Shown piece after piece: positions 1 to 7,345 of a stretch of DNA of 34,975 nucleotides. The position numbers were made by a program, and so were the translations under genes. The notes beneath the pieces were generated by a model, which saw only the letters and a program-made list of their open reading frames with translations, was not told the DNA's origin and made no database searches. The DNA is from a virus, in IMG/VR virus record IMGVR_UViG_3300013285_000039, positions 1 to 34,975 of that record, one strand, 5' to 3'. Each line of letters starts with the position of its first letter. Within the stretch, counting starts at the first letter, position 1.

Positions 1-1050
1 ATCTCCTGCGGCGACTGTGCTAGCCGTTGTACCAACCGGGAGCACAGCAGCTCCACCCAGTCCAAGGTTTGAGCGAGCTGTTGTCGCAGATGCGAGATCA
101 GACAGGTTAGACGACTTTTGAGCTGCGCCTGAAATCCGGGTGTCGTCTCCTGCTGCAACCGTATTTGCAATAGTACCTACAGGCAAAACAGCTGCTCCTC
201 CGAGACCTAGTTGAGTACGTAGATTCGGAGCATCAGCAGCTACTCGCGCAGCAAGCGTTGAAGGGGTTTGAAGGACACCAGCAATAACTTCAACCAAACC
301 GGTTCCTGAAGGAGCAGGCCCTGCCGGGCCTGTAGCTCCCGTAGCTCCCGTAGCTCCCGTCGCACCCGTCGCACCCGTCGCACCCGTCGAGCCGGAAGCA
401 CCGGAAGCGCCAGTCGCGCCTTGGGAGCCTGTGGCGCCCGTCGCACCCTTGATGTTCGCCACCACTGAGTAGGTACCAGACGCCTTCTGGTACACATTGC
501 CCGTAGCATCATCCAGGTAGTAGTCCCCATTCGCGCCCAACCCAGAAGACGGCACTCCAAATCCATCTCGCCACACGGAGCCTGCAGAGCCAGCGGATCC
601 TGCCGCTCCCGCAGCCCCCGTCGGCCCCTTAATGTTGCACTTCAGCGAGTATGTTCCGGACGCTCTCTGGTAGACGTCTCCAGTGGCGTGATCGAGGTAG
701 TAGTCACTGTCTATCCCGATCGAGTTCGATGGAACTCCAGTTCCGTCCCGCCATGTTGCTCCAGGCGTACCGGCAGCGCCGGTTGCTCCAGTCGGCCCAG
801 TGGATCCAGCGAGGCCGGTTGGCCCCTGGGATCCGGTGGCGCCAGTTGGCCCCGTGGGACCTTGCGGCCCTTGGGCGCCGGCAGCTCCAGTGACCCCAGG
901 AACCCCTTGGGGGCCCTGGGGGCCGGTATCACCCTTTGCTCCATCAACTCCTGGAGCGCCTTGAGGGCCGCGGGCACCGACGGTGGCTGTGACCTCAATG
1001 GGAACCTTGACGAAGTTGCGGTCGACGACCTCGATAATTTGGGTGCTCAT
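1..1050 (-). CDS. Collagen-like tail fibre protein (3' end cut by window edge)
   Basis: The frame starting ATG at 1050 is open to the window edge, giving at least 350 residues without a stop. Residues about 25-75 are Gly-X-Y collagen-like triplets. Two copies of a module follow, each with a WRDG-G-VPS segment, then DYYLD-ATG-VYQ-ASGTYS, then another Gly-X-Y stretch. After that come two copies of [13 protein letters not shown] followed by TVAAGD, a repeat typical of phage tail fibres. It is likely a trimeric receptor-binding or side fibre of the virion. Its start overlaps the upstream gene by ATGA, which implies translational coupling. It is the last readable gene of the leftward series, so a virion protein sits on the same strand as replication genes. 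The C-terminus, where receptor specificity usually lies, is outside the window. Confidence 0.85.
   Translation of the reverse strand, partial: MSTQIIEVVDRNFVKVPIEVTATVGARGPQGAPGVDGAKGDTGPQGPQGVPGVTGAAGAQGPQGPTGPTGATGSQGPTGLAGSTGPTGATGAAGTPGATWRDGTGVPSNSIGIDSDYYLDHATGDVYQRASGTYSLKCNIKGPTGAAGAAGSAGSAGSVWRDGFGVPSSGLGANGDYYLDDATGNVYQKASGTYSVVANIKGATGATGSQGATGASGASGSTGATGATGATGATGATGATGPAGPAPSGTGLVEVIAGVLQTPSTLAARVAADAPNLRTQLGLGGAAVLPVGTIANTVAAGDDTRISGAAQKSSNLSDLASATTARSNLGLGGAAVLPVGTTASTVAAGD
332..385. repeat. Six tandem 9-bp units in the collagen-like gene
   Basis: Three exact copies of GTAGCTCCC (332-358) are followed by three exact copies of GTCGCACCC (359-385). Read on the minus strand they encode Gly-Ala-Thr triplets. 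The unit is a multiple of three, so slippage would add or remove triplets without breaking the frame and could alter fibre shaft length. Confidence 0.85.
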
Positions 1051-1403
1051 GAGTGCGAAACGTCTGGGTGGATAGAGCCTGAGTACTCCACCAGCGTAGT
1101 GGTGGGCATGGCGTCGGTAGTGACCTCGATGTCTCCCACGAACCTCCCGACTGGGAAATCCTTTGAGGCGTCACCATCAGGAATGATCAATCCCACAGAG
1201 AGGTATCCGTCCCCACTGACTACCGTGATTACTGGGGTGATCTCGAATTCGTAGATCAGATTCCCATTGAGGTCTCGAATTTGGGACCGAACGATAGGGT
1301 TGTTCCAGAAGTTTGGATCCCCAGCCCGCTTAAACGGGAACGTCATCCCCTCCCATGCGTCTCCGCGCCGGAGATCAAACTTCTCTTGAGCTGCCTTCGT
1401 CAT
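1047..1403 (-). CDS. BppU-like fibre-associated structural protein
   Basis: 118 residues from ATG at 1403; a TTG at 1445 would add 14 residues and is less convincing. The N-terminus reads [12 protein letters not shown] and the C-terminus has a pattern close to [13 protein letters not shown], then [10 protein letters not shown]. This layout (an intake segment with RGD-W, then a Y/F-x-DIEV strand, then a closing G-x-I strand) is known from small beta-sandwich proteins encoded beside phage tail fibres, such as the N-terminal domain of baseplate upper proteins. It ends in an ATGA overlap with the collagen-like fibre gene, which supports a role in fibre attachment or assembly. The family call is by pattern only. 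Confidence 0.5.
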   Translation of the reverse strand: MTKAAQEKFDLRRGDAWEGMTFPFKRAGDPNFWNNPIVRSQIRDLNGNLIYEFEITPVITVVSGDGYLSVGLIIPDGDASKDFPVGRFVGDIEVTTDAMPTTTLVEYSGSIHPDVSHS

Positions 1404-1485
1404 GCCACCCTTTATTCGAGGTATCGCTCCGGAAATCAACCCCAAAGAGCCACGCTCGTCTCTGGGAAGAATTTTTGGTGAAGAT

Positions 1486-2103
1486 TCAAAGCTCCCAAAA
1501 GTAGATCGACGCCACCTCAGCGTCGGACAGCCTGACTCGCTGCCTGCTTTGGGGCTCGTAGAAGATCAGCGAGCCGTCAGAGAGAATCCCGAAATTTATC
1601 GCATGGGCCATCTTGTTGGCGGCTGGATCCTCAGGCTTGTAGTAGAGGAACCCAAATGCTGGTGATGCATCTCTGATTCGGCCAGGCGCACTGAGGTGGG
1701 CAGCCTTTGCGACGAACGTCGCTCCAAGACTAAAGTCCTCGCAGTTGAGAGCGCCACCTCTCCACGCCGCTCCCGAATCGAAGATGATCCTGTTGAGCTC
1801 CACAGAGTAGGCCCCATCCACCCAAGACTTCTCCACCGGTTGGTAAACGTCGTGGGATATGTGAGCGTGCAGGAGATCCCTCACGCCGGCTTTAGCGATG
1901 GCATGCTGCACTCCCTGGCGGAACAGCAGCTTGTCAGCGTCTCGTCCAAACGATGCTCGGAGGTCTGCGTCTGCTTTGTCGCTGGCCTCCATCGCTACCT
2001 CGTGCTCACTCTTGGCGGTCTCTTGCTTTGAGCACCCAAAAATGAGCGTGAACAAAATAGCGAACGCGGCGGCCCCAAGTGGGATATATGCAAACTCTTT
2101 CAT
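1486..2103 (-). CDS. Lipoprotein with papain-like Cys/His/Glu motifs
   Basis: 205 residues. A hydrophobic N-terminus (residues 7-22) ends in the lipobox-like LIFGC with Cys24, so it is probably exported and lipidated. The C-terminal half has an NCEDFS motif (Cys121), a HAINFG motif (His167) and IFYEPQS (Glu183). The order Cys-Asp, His-Asn, Glu-Pro-Gln resembles papain-fold cysteine peptidase or transglutaminase-like domains, including those that phage annotations call lectin MOA-related. Residues 25-70 are charged and probably helical. A two-helix membrane protein gene lies 7 bp upstream, so an envelope or lysis role is possible. A moron that alters the lysogen surface is an alternative. Enzymatic activity is inferred only. 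Confidence 0.5.
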   Translation of the reverse strand: MKEFAYIPLGAAAFAILFTLIFGCSKQETAKSEHEVAMEASDKADADLRASFGRDADKLLFRQGVQHAIAKAGVRDLLHAHISHDVYQPVEKSWVDGAYSVELNRIIFDSGAAWRGGALNCEDFSLGATFVAKAAHLSAPGRIRDASPAFGFLYYKPEDPAANKMAHAINFGILSDGSLIFYEPQSRQRVRLSDAEVASIYFWEL

Positions 2104-2110
2104 GAGTGGT

Positions 2111-2344
2111 CTATTTGTGGGATTTGAAGATCACCGCGAGTGCGGCCAGAATGATGATAGATTGCATAAGGAAGTCGCTCATTTTAAGCAGCCTGATCCA
2201 GCTCTTCCTAGACTCAGGATCCAGAGGTGATCTATCGAACGATTCCTTTACGTCGATGAAGACTCCGCATGCGTGACGGGAAATAAACACAGCCAGTGTA
2301 ACGGCAAGAATGGTGACAGTGTTGGAGGAGATGATGCTCATCAT
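2111..2344 (-). CDS. Small two-helix membrane protein, possible holin
   Basis: 77 residues with two hydrophobic stretches, about residues 5-27 (SNTVTILAVTLAVF) and 57-73 (FLMQSIIILAALAVIF), separated by a charged loop and ending in a short Lys/His tail. Size and topology suit a class II holin, but many small phage membrane proteins look alike. Its ATG overlaps the upstream stop codon by ATGA, and the lipoprotein gene begins 7 bp downstream. A second holin-like gene lies at 25549-25854, so which one is the holin cannot be decided here. Confidence 0.4.
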   Translation of the reverse strand: MMSIISSNTVTILAVTLAVFISRHACGVFIDVKESFDRSPLDPESRKSWIRLLKMSDFLMQSIIILAALAVIFKSHK

Positions 2345-2805
2345 GACGCCTTCTCGGGAAGTAGTGCCTTGAATCCGTTGGACTTCATCTTCTCGTACAC
2401 CGTGGATCCATTAAGGTCGGTGACGATGTGGGGCAGGAACGCGGCAACCACGTCCTGCTGCTTTAGCCGGATCAGTGAGAGTTGAACCTCAACCCAGTCT
2501 TGCTGGAGTTTCCATGCCGTGCGCTCAGACTGGTCACGAAAGTCCTCACGAGTCTTCTTGGACCGCAGCGACCGCCCACTGCAATGATCCTTCCAGAAGG
2601 CGTCCATGCAGGCCTCAGCGTTTGCCGGCAGTTGAACAGTGACCAAACGGTCCTTGTCGACAGGGATTTGGAATGCTATGGCAACCACACTTCGGTTCGC
2701 AGTGCGCTTCATAATTCCGGTGGCGCCGGCATCCATGAGGAGCCGCTCAATCCTCGAGATTGTGACGTCGGTTGAGATTCCAGAGGTATAGTTCTTTAGG
2801 TTCAT
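2341..2805 (-). CDS. Conserved phage protein of unknown function
   Basis: 154 residues, starting MNLKNYTSGI and containing IERLLMDAGATGIM, VAIAFQIPVDKDRL and a helical half with RTAWKLQQDWVEVQLSLI. I recall the same order (an MNIKNYTT-like start, a predicted beta sheet, then a WR-x-x-KDW-x-E-QMALI-like helix) from many phage hypothetical proteins, where function is unknown. It overlaps the downstream membrane protein gene by 4 bp and lies 3 bp after its upstream neighbour, so it is part of the operon. Confidence 0.6.
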   Translation of the reverse strand: MNLKNYTSGISTDVTISRIERLLMDAGATGIMKRTANRSVVAIAFQIPVDKDRLVTVQLPANAEACMDAFWKDHCSGRSLRSKKTREDFRDQSERTAWKLQQDWVEVQLSLIRLKQQDVVAAFLPHIVTDLNGSTVYEKMKSNGFKALLPEKAS

Positions 2806-2808
2806 AGA

Positions 2809-3042
2809 TCACCCCTTCTTGTACCCAGGCGTCATCTGCCGAACTGCCCTCGCGTGACTCCGGCGCACTCCTTTGATCCGATACTTCGGCCGCTTAATCT
2901 TGATCTTCGGCGGTGGCGTGTAGGTATCCAGCGGCTTAAACGGATTGATTGGCTCCCTGCTGATGTGCGTGGTTGACTGTCCACCACCAAGAATGGCCCC
3001 AGCTATAGCAGCGAACGCCGACAGTTTGGATCCAAAGTTCAC
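2809..3042 (-). CDS. Small basic protein with hydrophobic N-terminus
   Basis: 77 residues. The GTG start at 3042 overlaps the DHH gene stop by GTGA. Residues 7-20 are Ala/Gly-rich and hydrophobic; the C-terminal half is proline-, lysine- and arginine-rich (PPPKIKIKRPKYRIKG). No family recognised. It could be a membrane-associated or nucleic-acid-binding peptide. The operon overlap is the best evidence that it is translated. Confidence 0.45.
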   Translation of the reverse strand: MNFGSKLSAFAAIAGAILGGGQSTTHISREPINPFKPLDTYTPPPKIKIKRPKYRIKGVRRSHARAVRQMTPGYKKG

Positions 3043-4112
3043 TGCACACCTCCTTGAACTGGAAGCACGCCATCCACCTCAGAGTTGTAGAACCCGCCAA
3101 GGATTCCATCGAGCGCCGGCAGTCGGATACGGAATCCGCACGCCCCTTTGTGCCCGCCGCCACCCCACCGCGAGGCTATCTTCGATAGGTCGATGCCCTC
3201 ATGGTCCGGCGCGTGGTACAGGCTCACGTAGATTGGTGTCTCTCCATCTCCAGTGTGGCGCCACGCGAACAGTGCCTGGTGCTCTGGCTTGATGCCTCCG
3301 TTGAACAGGTCGCTGCTCCCGCGCTGGCCAATGTTCAGGGCGCACATAGTGAGCCCATGGAACTTGATGGTGTGGCAGTGGGCCGCGGCGTACTCGGCGT
3401 TCTGCTTGTCGCAGTAGGACTTGATGGAGCGTCCAGTCTGGATCGCTTGCTCAAGCAGAATTTCCCCACCACACCCGCCGTTGAACTGAGAACGTACGAG
3501 CTTACTAATCTCTCGGTCACCCAGTGCGCGAAGCCCAAACTGGAGCGCCTTCGCATCTGGATCTCGGTGATCCCAGCAATCGTATTCCCCAGCGAGACGG
3601 ATCAACTCAGGTTCGAACACCTTGCGGTCGATGAAGTCCTGTTTGTTCGGCAGTGTGAATTTAACATCACCACCTTCCGTGTTGTTGAGGTGTATAACTG
3701 TGAACCACTGCAAACACAGCCGGCACGCAGCCACGCCGTCGATGCGGAATCCGTTAAATTTGCTCACATTGGGAATTCCGTGGTCGTCGTAAATGCCATC
3801 CCACTTCTCGATTGCTGACTTGTGGTGGTCGATCCAGACGACCTTCGAGCGCAGCTCAGGACGAGCCATCAGTTCATCCACCGAGAGATCGACGATGTAG
3901 ATGGCGTCGTAATCGGACCAGTAAACCTTACTTGGACGCTCATCGAGCACATAACAAAGCGGGATTAGTACCGGCAGCGGACGGCCATAGTCCCACCCAT
4001 ACGAATGAATGGCAGCTTCTGGGTAGTTATGCTCCAGGTAGAATCGGCACACCCCGTTGGAGAGTCGGCCATCCATGTCGGCATTGTGGTATATGATGGC
4101 GATGTTTTTCAT
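3039..4112 (-). CDS. DHH-family phosphoesterase (NrnA/NrnB-like)
   Basis: 357 residues. Metal-binding motifs appear in family order: HNADMDG at residues 9-15, VDLSVD at 74-79, IDHHKS at 94-99, and the DHHA1 motif GGGGHKGACGF at 317-327. DHH/DHHA1 enzymes hydrolyse phosphodiester bonds in short oligonucleotides (nanoRNases), cyclic dinucleotides or pAp, with two Mn ions. All key residues seem present, so it should be active. The substrate cannot be read from sequence. Phage roles could be nucleotide scavenging or removal of a cyclic-nucleotide defence signal; both are inference. It has its own ATG, with 42 bp of non-coding sequence upstream, and it overlaps the next gene by 4 bp. Confidence 0.85.
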   Translation of the reverse strand: MKNIAIIYHNADMDGRLSNGVCRFYLEHNYPEAAIHSYGWDYGRPLPVLIPLCYVLDERPSKVYWSDYDAIYIVDLSVDELMARPELRSKVVWIDHHKSAIEKWDGIYDDHGIPNVSKFNGFRIDGVAACRLCLQWFTVIHLNNTEGGDVKFTLPNKQDFIDRKVFEPELIRLAGEYDCWDHRDPDAKALQFGLRALGDREISKLVRSQFNGGCGGEILLEQAIQTGRSIKSYCDKQNAEYAAAHCHTIKFHGLTMCALNIGQRGSSDLFNGGIKPEHQALFAWRHTGDGETPIYVSLYHAPDHEGIDLSKIASRWGGGGHKGACGFRIRLPALDGILGGFYNSEVDGVLPVQGGVQ

Positions 4113-4154
4113 GTGTTAGTTTGGAATCCTAAAAACGGCTTCTGGTTACGCCAC

Positions 4155-4457
4155 CTAGTAATGAACGGCGCGAACCATTTTATCCAAAGTCTCATCGGTC
4201 ACTTTTCCGATGAACTCCTTAGTCAGCCGTTCCGCCACGGCCGCAACCACAGCTGCCTTCACTTCTTCAGAGTGGTTCTCGCGGATGATTTCCTGGGTGA
4301 GCGAAGAAACGTAGTCCTTAACGGCCGCTTCGACTGGGCTGTTGTATGCCTGGAGGCACTTGACAACTGCATCCGTGATTGCCTTGGTGACTCCCGCATT
4401 AAGGATTGCCTGTTTAACGATCTTGTCGACGTCTTCGGGGGATAGATTGAGATTCAT
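4155..4457 (-). CDS. Helical phage protein, unknown function
   Basis: 100 residues, almost entirely predicted alpha helix with no clear catalytic motif: SPEDVDKIVKQAIL, a central NSPVEAAVKDYVSSL, and repeated valine/alanine-spaced helices ending TDETLDKMVRAVHY. Similar all-helical proteins with a YDNPIKK-V-like centre occur in phage early regions; their role is unknown to me. It lies 33 bp downstream of the HTH gene, in the same series. Confidence 0.55.
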   Translation of the reverse strand: MNLNLSPEDVDKIVKQAILNAGVTKAITDAVVKCLQAYNSPVEAAVKDYVSSLTQEIIRENHSEEVKAAVVAAVAERLTKEFIGKVTDETLDKMVRAVHY

Positions 4458-4490
4458 GGTGTGATGGGTTGGTTCGTGATGGGTCTTGAG

Positions 4491-4733
4491 TTAAGCCTGA
4501 GCGATGGTGATTGGACCTCCGGCATCGCAGTACGTCTGGCCGGTGACCAGCTTCTGGACAGCTGTCTTGGACACGCCGAAGGCATCCGCAAGGGCCTGGA
4601 GCTGCTCCCCTTTGCTTCTGCGCTTCCTGATCTCAACAGCTTGAGCGTTGGTGAGTGAGCGTGAAAGCTCGGATGGGGTTTTGCGCTTCATGCGTGTTAC
4701 CCGAGATTTAGGGTTTCGTTGTGTTTTGTCCAT
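4491..4733 (-). CDS. Helix-turn-helix DNA-binding protein
   Basis: 80 residues. A basic N-terminus (RVTRMKRKT) is followed by TNAQAVEIRKRRSKG and then ALADAFGVSKTAVQKLV, a good helix-turn-helix with the usual G-V-S turn. The arrangement resembles the DNA-recognition helix found in HNH homing endonucleases and resolvases, but here it stands alone, without a nuclease domain. It may be a small regulator. ATG start at 4733. Confidence 0.6.
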   Translation of the reverse strand: MDKTQRNPKSRVTRMKRKTPSELSRSLTNAQAVEIRKRRSKGEQLQALADAFGVSKTAVQKLVTGQTYCDAGGPITIAQA

Positions 4734-4748
4734 AAAAAACTATCAGAA

Positions 4749-5081
4749 TCATTTACTAGATGGTGTCTCCCTGGAGGATTCACCCTCAAACGGAACACCC
4801 GGCCTGCCCTGCATGTGCTCAGCGAACCCCATGTACGCCTGACCATCGACGTAGTTGTCTGGGTGGTACACCCTTGCGGCCCTCTGCATTTTGAACGCGA
4901 CCATCATCTGAGCGACAAGCTCTGGTGGGATTGGGTGGTCCAACTTGATGCCGAAGTGCTGTTGGATAAGCGCGGTCCATGAGAGGCCAATGTTCTCGTG
5001 GGACGTCACGACGGCGCCATACACCTTCGCTCGTTCAATCACGGTTTCGTCAACGACCTCCTGCTTACTTTTTTTGCTCAT
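4749..5081 (-). CDS. DUF6378-like phage protein
   Basis: 110 residues from ATG at 5081. An upstream TTG at 5183 in the same frame would add 34 residues of poor-quality sequence running through the neighbouring gene. The core reads ERAKVYG, SHENIGLSWTALIQQH, VAQMMVAFKMQRAARVYH and DNYVDGQAYMGFAEHM. This matches the common phage protein family with an R-A-x-x-YG, N-H-x-x-x-A-x-x-W, V-A-x-M-M-x-x-x-K-x-x-R, D-N-x-x-D-x-x-x-Y signature, which I recall as DUF6378. Function unknown; often found in phage early operons. Its start overlaps the end of the upstream gene by 17 bp. Confidence 0.65.
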   Translation of the reverse strand: MSKKSKQEVVDETVIERAKVYGAVVTSHENIGLSWTALIQQHFGIKLDHPIPPELVAQMMVAFKMQRAARVYHPDNYVDGQAYMGFAEHMQGRPGVPFEGESSRETPSSK

Positions 5082-5304
5082 TGATTTCGAATGGTTGCTC
5101 TCCCCCACCACTGACCCGAACCCGAGTGACCCTCGGAAATTGTTTGATGTGCGTCGCCAGATCGGCGTGTCCAAGATACCCATGGGCGCCGCATGCTCCG
5201 TGGATGTCGTGCCCTGGAGGCTTCTTCGGCTTCTCTTTGGCGTCTGTTCGCCAAACCTCCAGAAGTCGGCCGCCAGACAGATTCACTAAGATGGTTGGCT
5301 TCAT
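5065..5304 (-). CDS. Small protein, unknown function
   Basis: 79 residues. The chosen ATG at 5304 overlaps the upstream stop as ATGA and follows GGAGGG, a good ribosome-binding site. Sequence such as TILVNLSGGRLLEVWRTD near the start, and RVTRVRVSGGGEQPFEI near the end, suggests a small beta-rich fold. No family recognised. The overlap arrangement is the main evidence that it is real. Confidence 0.5.
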   Translation of the reverse strand: MKPTILVNLSGGRLLEVWRTDAKEKPKKPPGHDIHGACGAHGYLGHADLATHIKQFPRVTRVRVSGGGEQPFEINEQKK

Positions 5305-5588
5305 CGCCAACCCTCCAGTGGCGCACCAACCTCATTCGCCCAGCACCCGCCACCAAAACGCGCCTTAGTCGGGACATGACACCCACAGCCGTGCTCGGCG
5401 CCAGGCCATGGCCGGCACTGATGCATGCGGGCGTTGTAGACAGGGCATCGGTAGCATTTCCGTAACAGTGTGAGAGTGGATCGCCGATCTCTCCATCGCC
5501 ACGGGGCTAAAAGGAACCTGAGCATCCACAACCCAGGCTGCTTCCCTTCAAGGCGCATCACGACGATCCACTCTCTGATTCGTTTCAT
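5301..5588 (-). CDS. Cysteine-rich phage protein
   Basis: 95 residues. After an N-terminal basic/hydrophobic helix comes CYRCPVYNARMHQCRPW, then HGCGCHVPTKARF and GGCWANEVG. Six cysteines in CxxC, C, CxC and C spacing suggest a small metal-binding fold. I recall a recurrent phage family with an RCRPF...LGCGCYVP...CWARE pattern, usually of unknown function. It is coupled to the next gene by ATGA. Confidence 0.6.
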   Translation of the reverse strand: MKRIREWIVVMRLEGKQPGLWMLRFLLAPWRWRDRRSTLTLLRKCYRCPVYNARMHQCRPWPGAEHGCGCHVPTKARFGGGCWANEVGAPLEGWR

Positions 5589-5597
5589 ACCCTCTTT

Positions 5598-5840
5598 TCA
5601 GGGTGTTTTTTCCGGCGCAGCTTCGGGGCGCTTACCGAACAAGCTGAACTGCCCAACCACGGCATCAGCGAGCTCCTCGGCGCTGATCTCCTTCTTCTTG
5701 CGCGTGTGCTTCTCCCACCCGGTCAGCATCATTTTGACAGGATCCCACGCGAACACCCAAACCTTGCCGTGAGCGTTGGCTTCGAACTTGCATCCTCGGC
5801 GGCGCTTCTTTGGCTTCGGTGGTACTGGTGCATTGCTCAC
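5598..5840 (-). CDS. Small basic protein, unknown function
   Basis: 80 residues from GTG at 5840. That start overlaps the upstream stop as GTGA and has GAGGAGG about 10 bases before it, which decides the start over a longer frame beginning at 5891. The N-terminus is Pro/Lys/Arg-rich (KPKKRRRG). The middle reads GKVWVFAWDPVKMMLTGWEKH, and the C-terminus KKKEISAEELADAV is helical. It could bind nucleic acid. No family recognised. Confidence 0.55.
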   Translation of the reverse strand: MSNAPVPPKPKKRRRGCKFEANAHGKVWVFAWDPVKMMLTGWEKHTRKKKEISAEELADAVVGQFSLFGKRPEAAPEKTP

Positions 5841-6820
5841 AGACGAACAACCTCCTCTCCTGGTCCAAACCACTCCCCAGCCCGGGACCATCGGACTGCT
5901 GGGGCATTGCCATCCACAACGCGGATCGTTGGCAACCCAAGTTTGTGGATGATTCCTTGAACTGTGGATTCTTCAGGTTGGCCGCTTACCAGCTGGTAGA
6001 TTTCCTCCATCACATTGGTGAGGTACATTTCTCGAGCCCGATCGTGCTTTGCGTAGAACCGCTTCGAGTTCCACAGATGGTAAGCCTTCTTGCTTGGAAC
6101 CATGTGGTCCTTGCCGATGTCGAGGTCGCCAATGCACCGGACTGAGCAGTTCATTGACTGAGCTACAACAGCGAGCAGGTACTGCTCAGCGAAAACCATC
6201 TCAGCGACCGGCGTTGCGGAACCAGACCCACCAACAGACACCTTGTAGGAGTCCGGAATGCCACCGTTCGGCCTCGAGCAGATCTGCATGAGCTTGATCG
6301 CCAAATTGGTGTACTGATCGCGCAGGTCCTCGTTGTAGAACGCGGCAACGGCCACATTGATTGGGGCCAGGCGCTGCCACCCGTTGGCACCGAGCAGTTG
6401 GCCCGCTGTTTCCCACATCGGGTTCCATCCGTAGGTTGCCCAACTGATTGGCTCATAGTGGAGCCCGTGGAGATCAATGAGCGGCGAAGGCTTTCGGTAG
6501 AGCACGGCATCCAGATCAACGCTTATGACGTGCCCACTCATGCGAGACAGCGCGACCAACTTTCCGGCCGCCCAGAAGGTGAACTTGTCGATCCCAGGCG
6601 GAATCTCGATCGGCATAACGTCGTCGTAGAGCTTGTTTAACCCAACAGCGCACGCGAAGTGTAGGCCACCAGTGTCGACTGCAAGCGTCATTGGGCCGAT
6701 GTTCGCTTTGTAGGTAAGCACGGACAGCAACATGGTTGCGAGCTCAACCTCGTCCATGCACCTTCCAAGCGTGATGGTGTGCAACCCCATTGGGGGTGTG
6801 AAATATCTCCTCAGGTTCAT
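5837..6820 (-). CDS. Glycosyltransferase-like protein (GT-A fold)
   Basis: 327 residues from ATG at 6820, which overlaps the HU-like stop by ATGA; the longer frame to 7027 is the reverse shadow of neighbouring sequence. A strand-helix start (HTITLGRCMDEVELATMLLS), VDTGGLHFACAVGLNKLYDD, FWAAGKLVALSRM and the metal-binding-type motif VDLDAVLY (Asp102, Asp104) follow the order seen in GT-A nucleotide-sugar transferases and in DUF6734-type proteins. The substrate is unknown. Placed among early genes, it could modify host surface sugars, phage DNA or a phage protein; the sequence does not decide. A second, unrelated-looking transferase is at 27896-28474. Confidence 0.55.
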   Translation of the reverse strand: MNLRRYFTPPMGLHTITLGRCMDEVELATMLLSVLTYKANIGPMTLAVDTGGLHFACAVGLNKLYDDVMPIEIPPGIDKFTFWAAGKLVALSRMSGHVISVDLDAVLYRKPSPLIDLHGLHYEPISWATYGWNPMWETAGQLLGANGWQRLAPINVAVAAFYNEDLRDQYTNLAIKLMQICSRPNGGIPDSYKVSVGGSGSATPVAEMVFAEQYLLAVVAQSMNCSVRCIGDLDIGKDHMVPSKKAYHLWNSKRFYAKHDRAREMYLTNVMEEIYQLVSGQPEESTVQGIIHKLGLPTIRVVDGNAPAVRWSRAGEWFGPGEEVVRL

Positions 6821-7125
6821 AACTTGAATGCGTTTGGATTCTCTAAAGCAAGTCGGACTAGGTGTGGTTTCATTTCTTTCGATGGCTTGAACTTCAGAAC
6901 GAATTGGCCTGGCTGATTTGACTTGAACACTCCAACGCCAGTGCGTCCTTTCCGGAGTTTGCCATGAATCGTACCAACCCCCTGAAGCGTCACGCGCTCG
7001 CCGGCAGCGATCTTTGAAAAGATCCACATCGTGTATGCACGGAGAACCTTCTTAGCCTCGTTGCGGCGGTCCTTTTTCCCGAGCCCGGTGTACTCAACCG
7101 AGAAGTGGGTGTGGGTGTTTCTCAT
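6817..7125 (-). CDS. HU/IHF-like DNA-binding protein
   Basis: 102 residues from ATG at 7125, coupled to the upstream gene by ATGA. The pattern VLRAYTMWIFSKIAAGERVTL, then QGVGTIHGKLRKGRTGVGVF, then FVLKFKPSKEMKPHLVRL matches HU/IHF: a helical dimer region, the G-x-G-T-F-like turn, a beta arm and the F-K-x-S-x-x-L-K end. The usual RNPQTG-like tip is changed. The family bends DNA and helps origin unwinding and integrase complexes, both relevant in this phage. Confidence 0.7.
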   Translation of the reverse strand: MRNTHTHFSVEYTGLGKKDRRNEAKKVLRAYTMWIFSKIAAGERVTLQGVGTIHGKLRKGRTGVGVFKSNQPGQFVLKFKPSKEMKPHLVRLALENPNAFKL

Positions 7126-7340
7126 CCGATGCCTGCTTCCTTTAGGGCCTTCTCGGCGTTTGTTGATCCTGGTTGGCACTCAGTGCATAACGGCAACCCA
7201 ACGGATAGGTCCTGGTATTTGTGTCCCCCATCGTTCTCGGGATTTACTTCAGACGACAACAAACCGCAGATGTGGCATCTGCCTTCCAGGTTTCGCTTGG
7301 CTCGAATGACGTATCGGATGTCTGTGCGGTGTTTGGCCAT
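7122..7340 (-). CDS. Small zinc-finger-like protein
   Basis: 72 residues. The cysteine pairs CHICG (residues 22-26) and CTEC (52-55) are about 26 residues apart, suggesting one zinc-binding knuckle pair. A His-rich loop (DGGHKYQDL) lies between them. The layout recalls small HNH-like or zinc-ribbon phage proteins, but no HNH catalytic set is visible. It starts 5 bp after the helicase stop and ends in ATGA with the HU-like gene. Confidence 0.55.
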   Translation of the reverse strand: MAKHRTDIRYVIRAKRNLEGRCHICGLLSSEVNPENDGGHKYQDLSVGLPLCTECQPGSTNAEKALKEAGIG

Positions 7341-7345
7341 AGGTG

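Noticed and set aside
3201-3818. 205-codon plus-strand frame opposite the DHH gene
   Set aside because: It lies wholly antisense to a gene with all DHH motifs and shows no domain pattern of its own.
5078-5386. Arg-rich 102-codon minus-strand frame
   Set aside because: It overlaps two better genes with ATGA-coupled starts, and its composition (many Arg, Trp, Gly) is that of a shadow frame.
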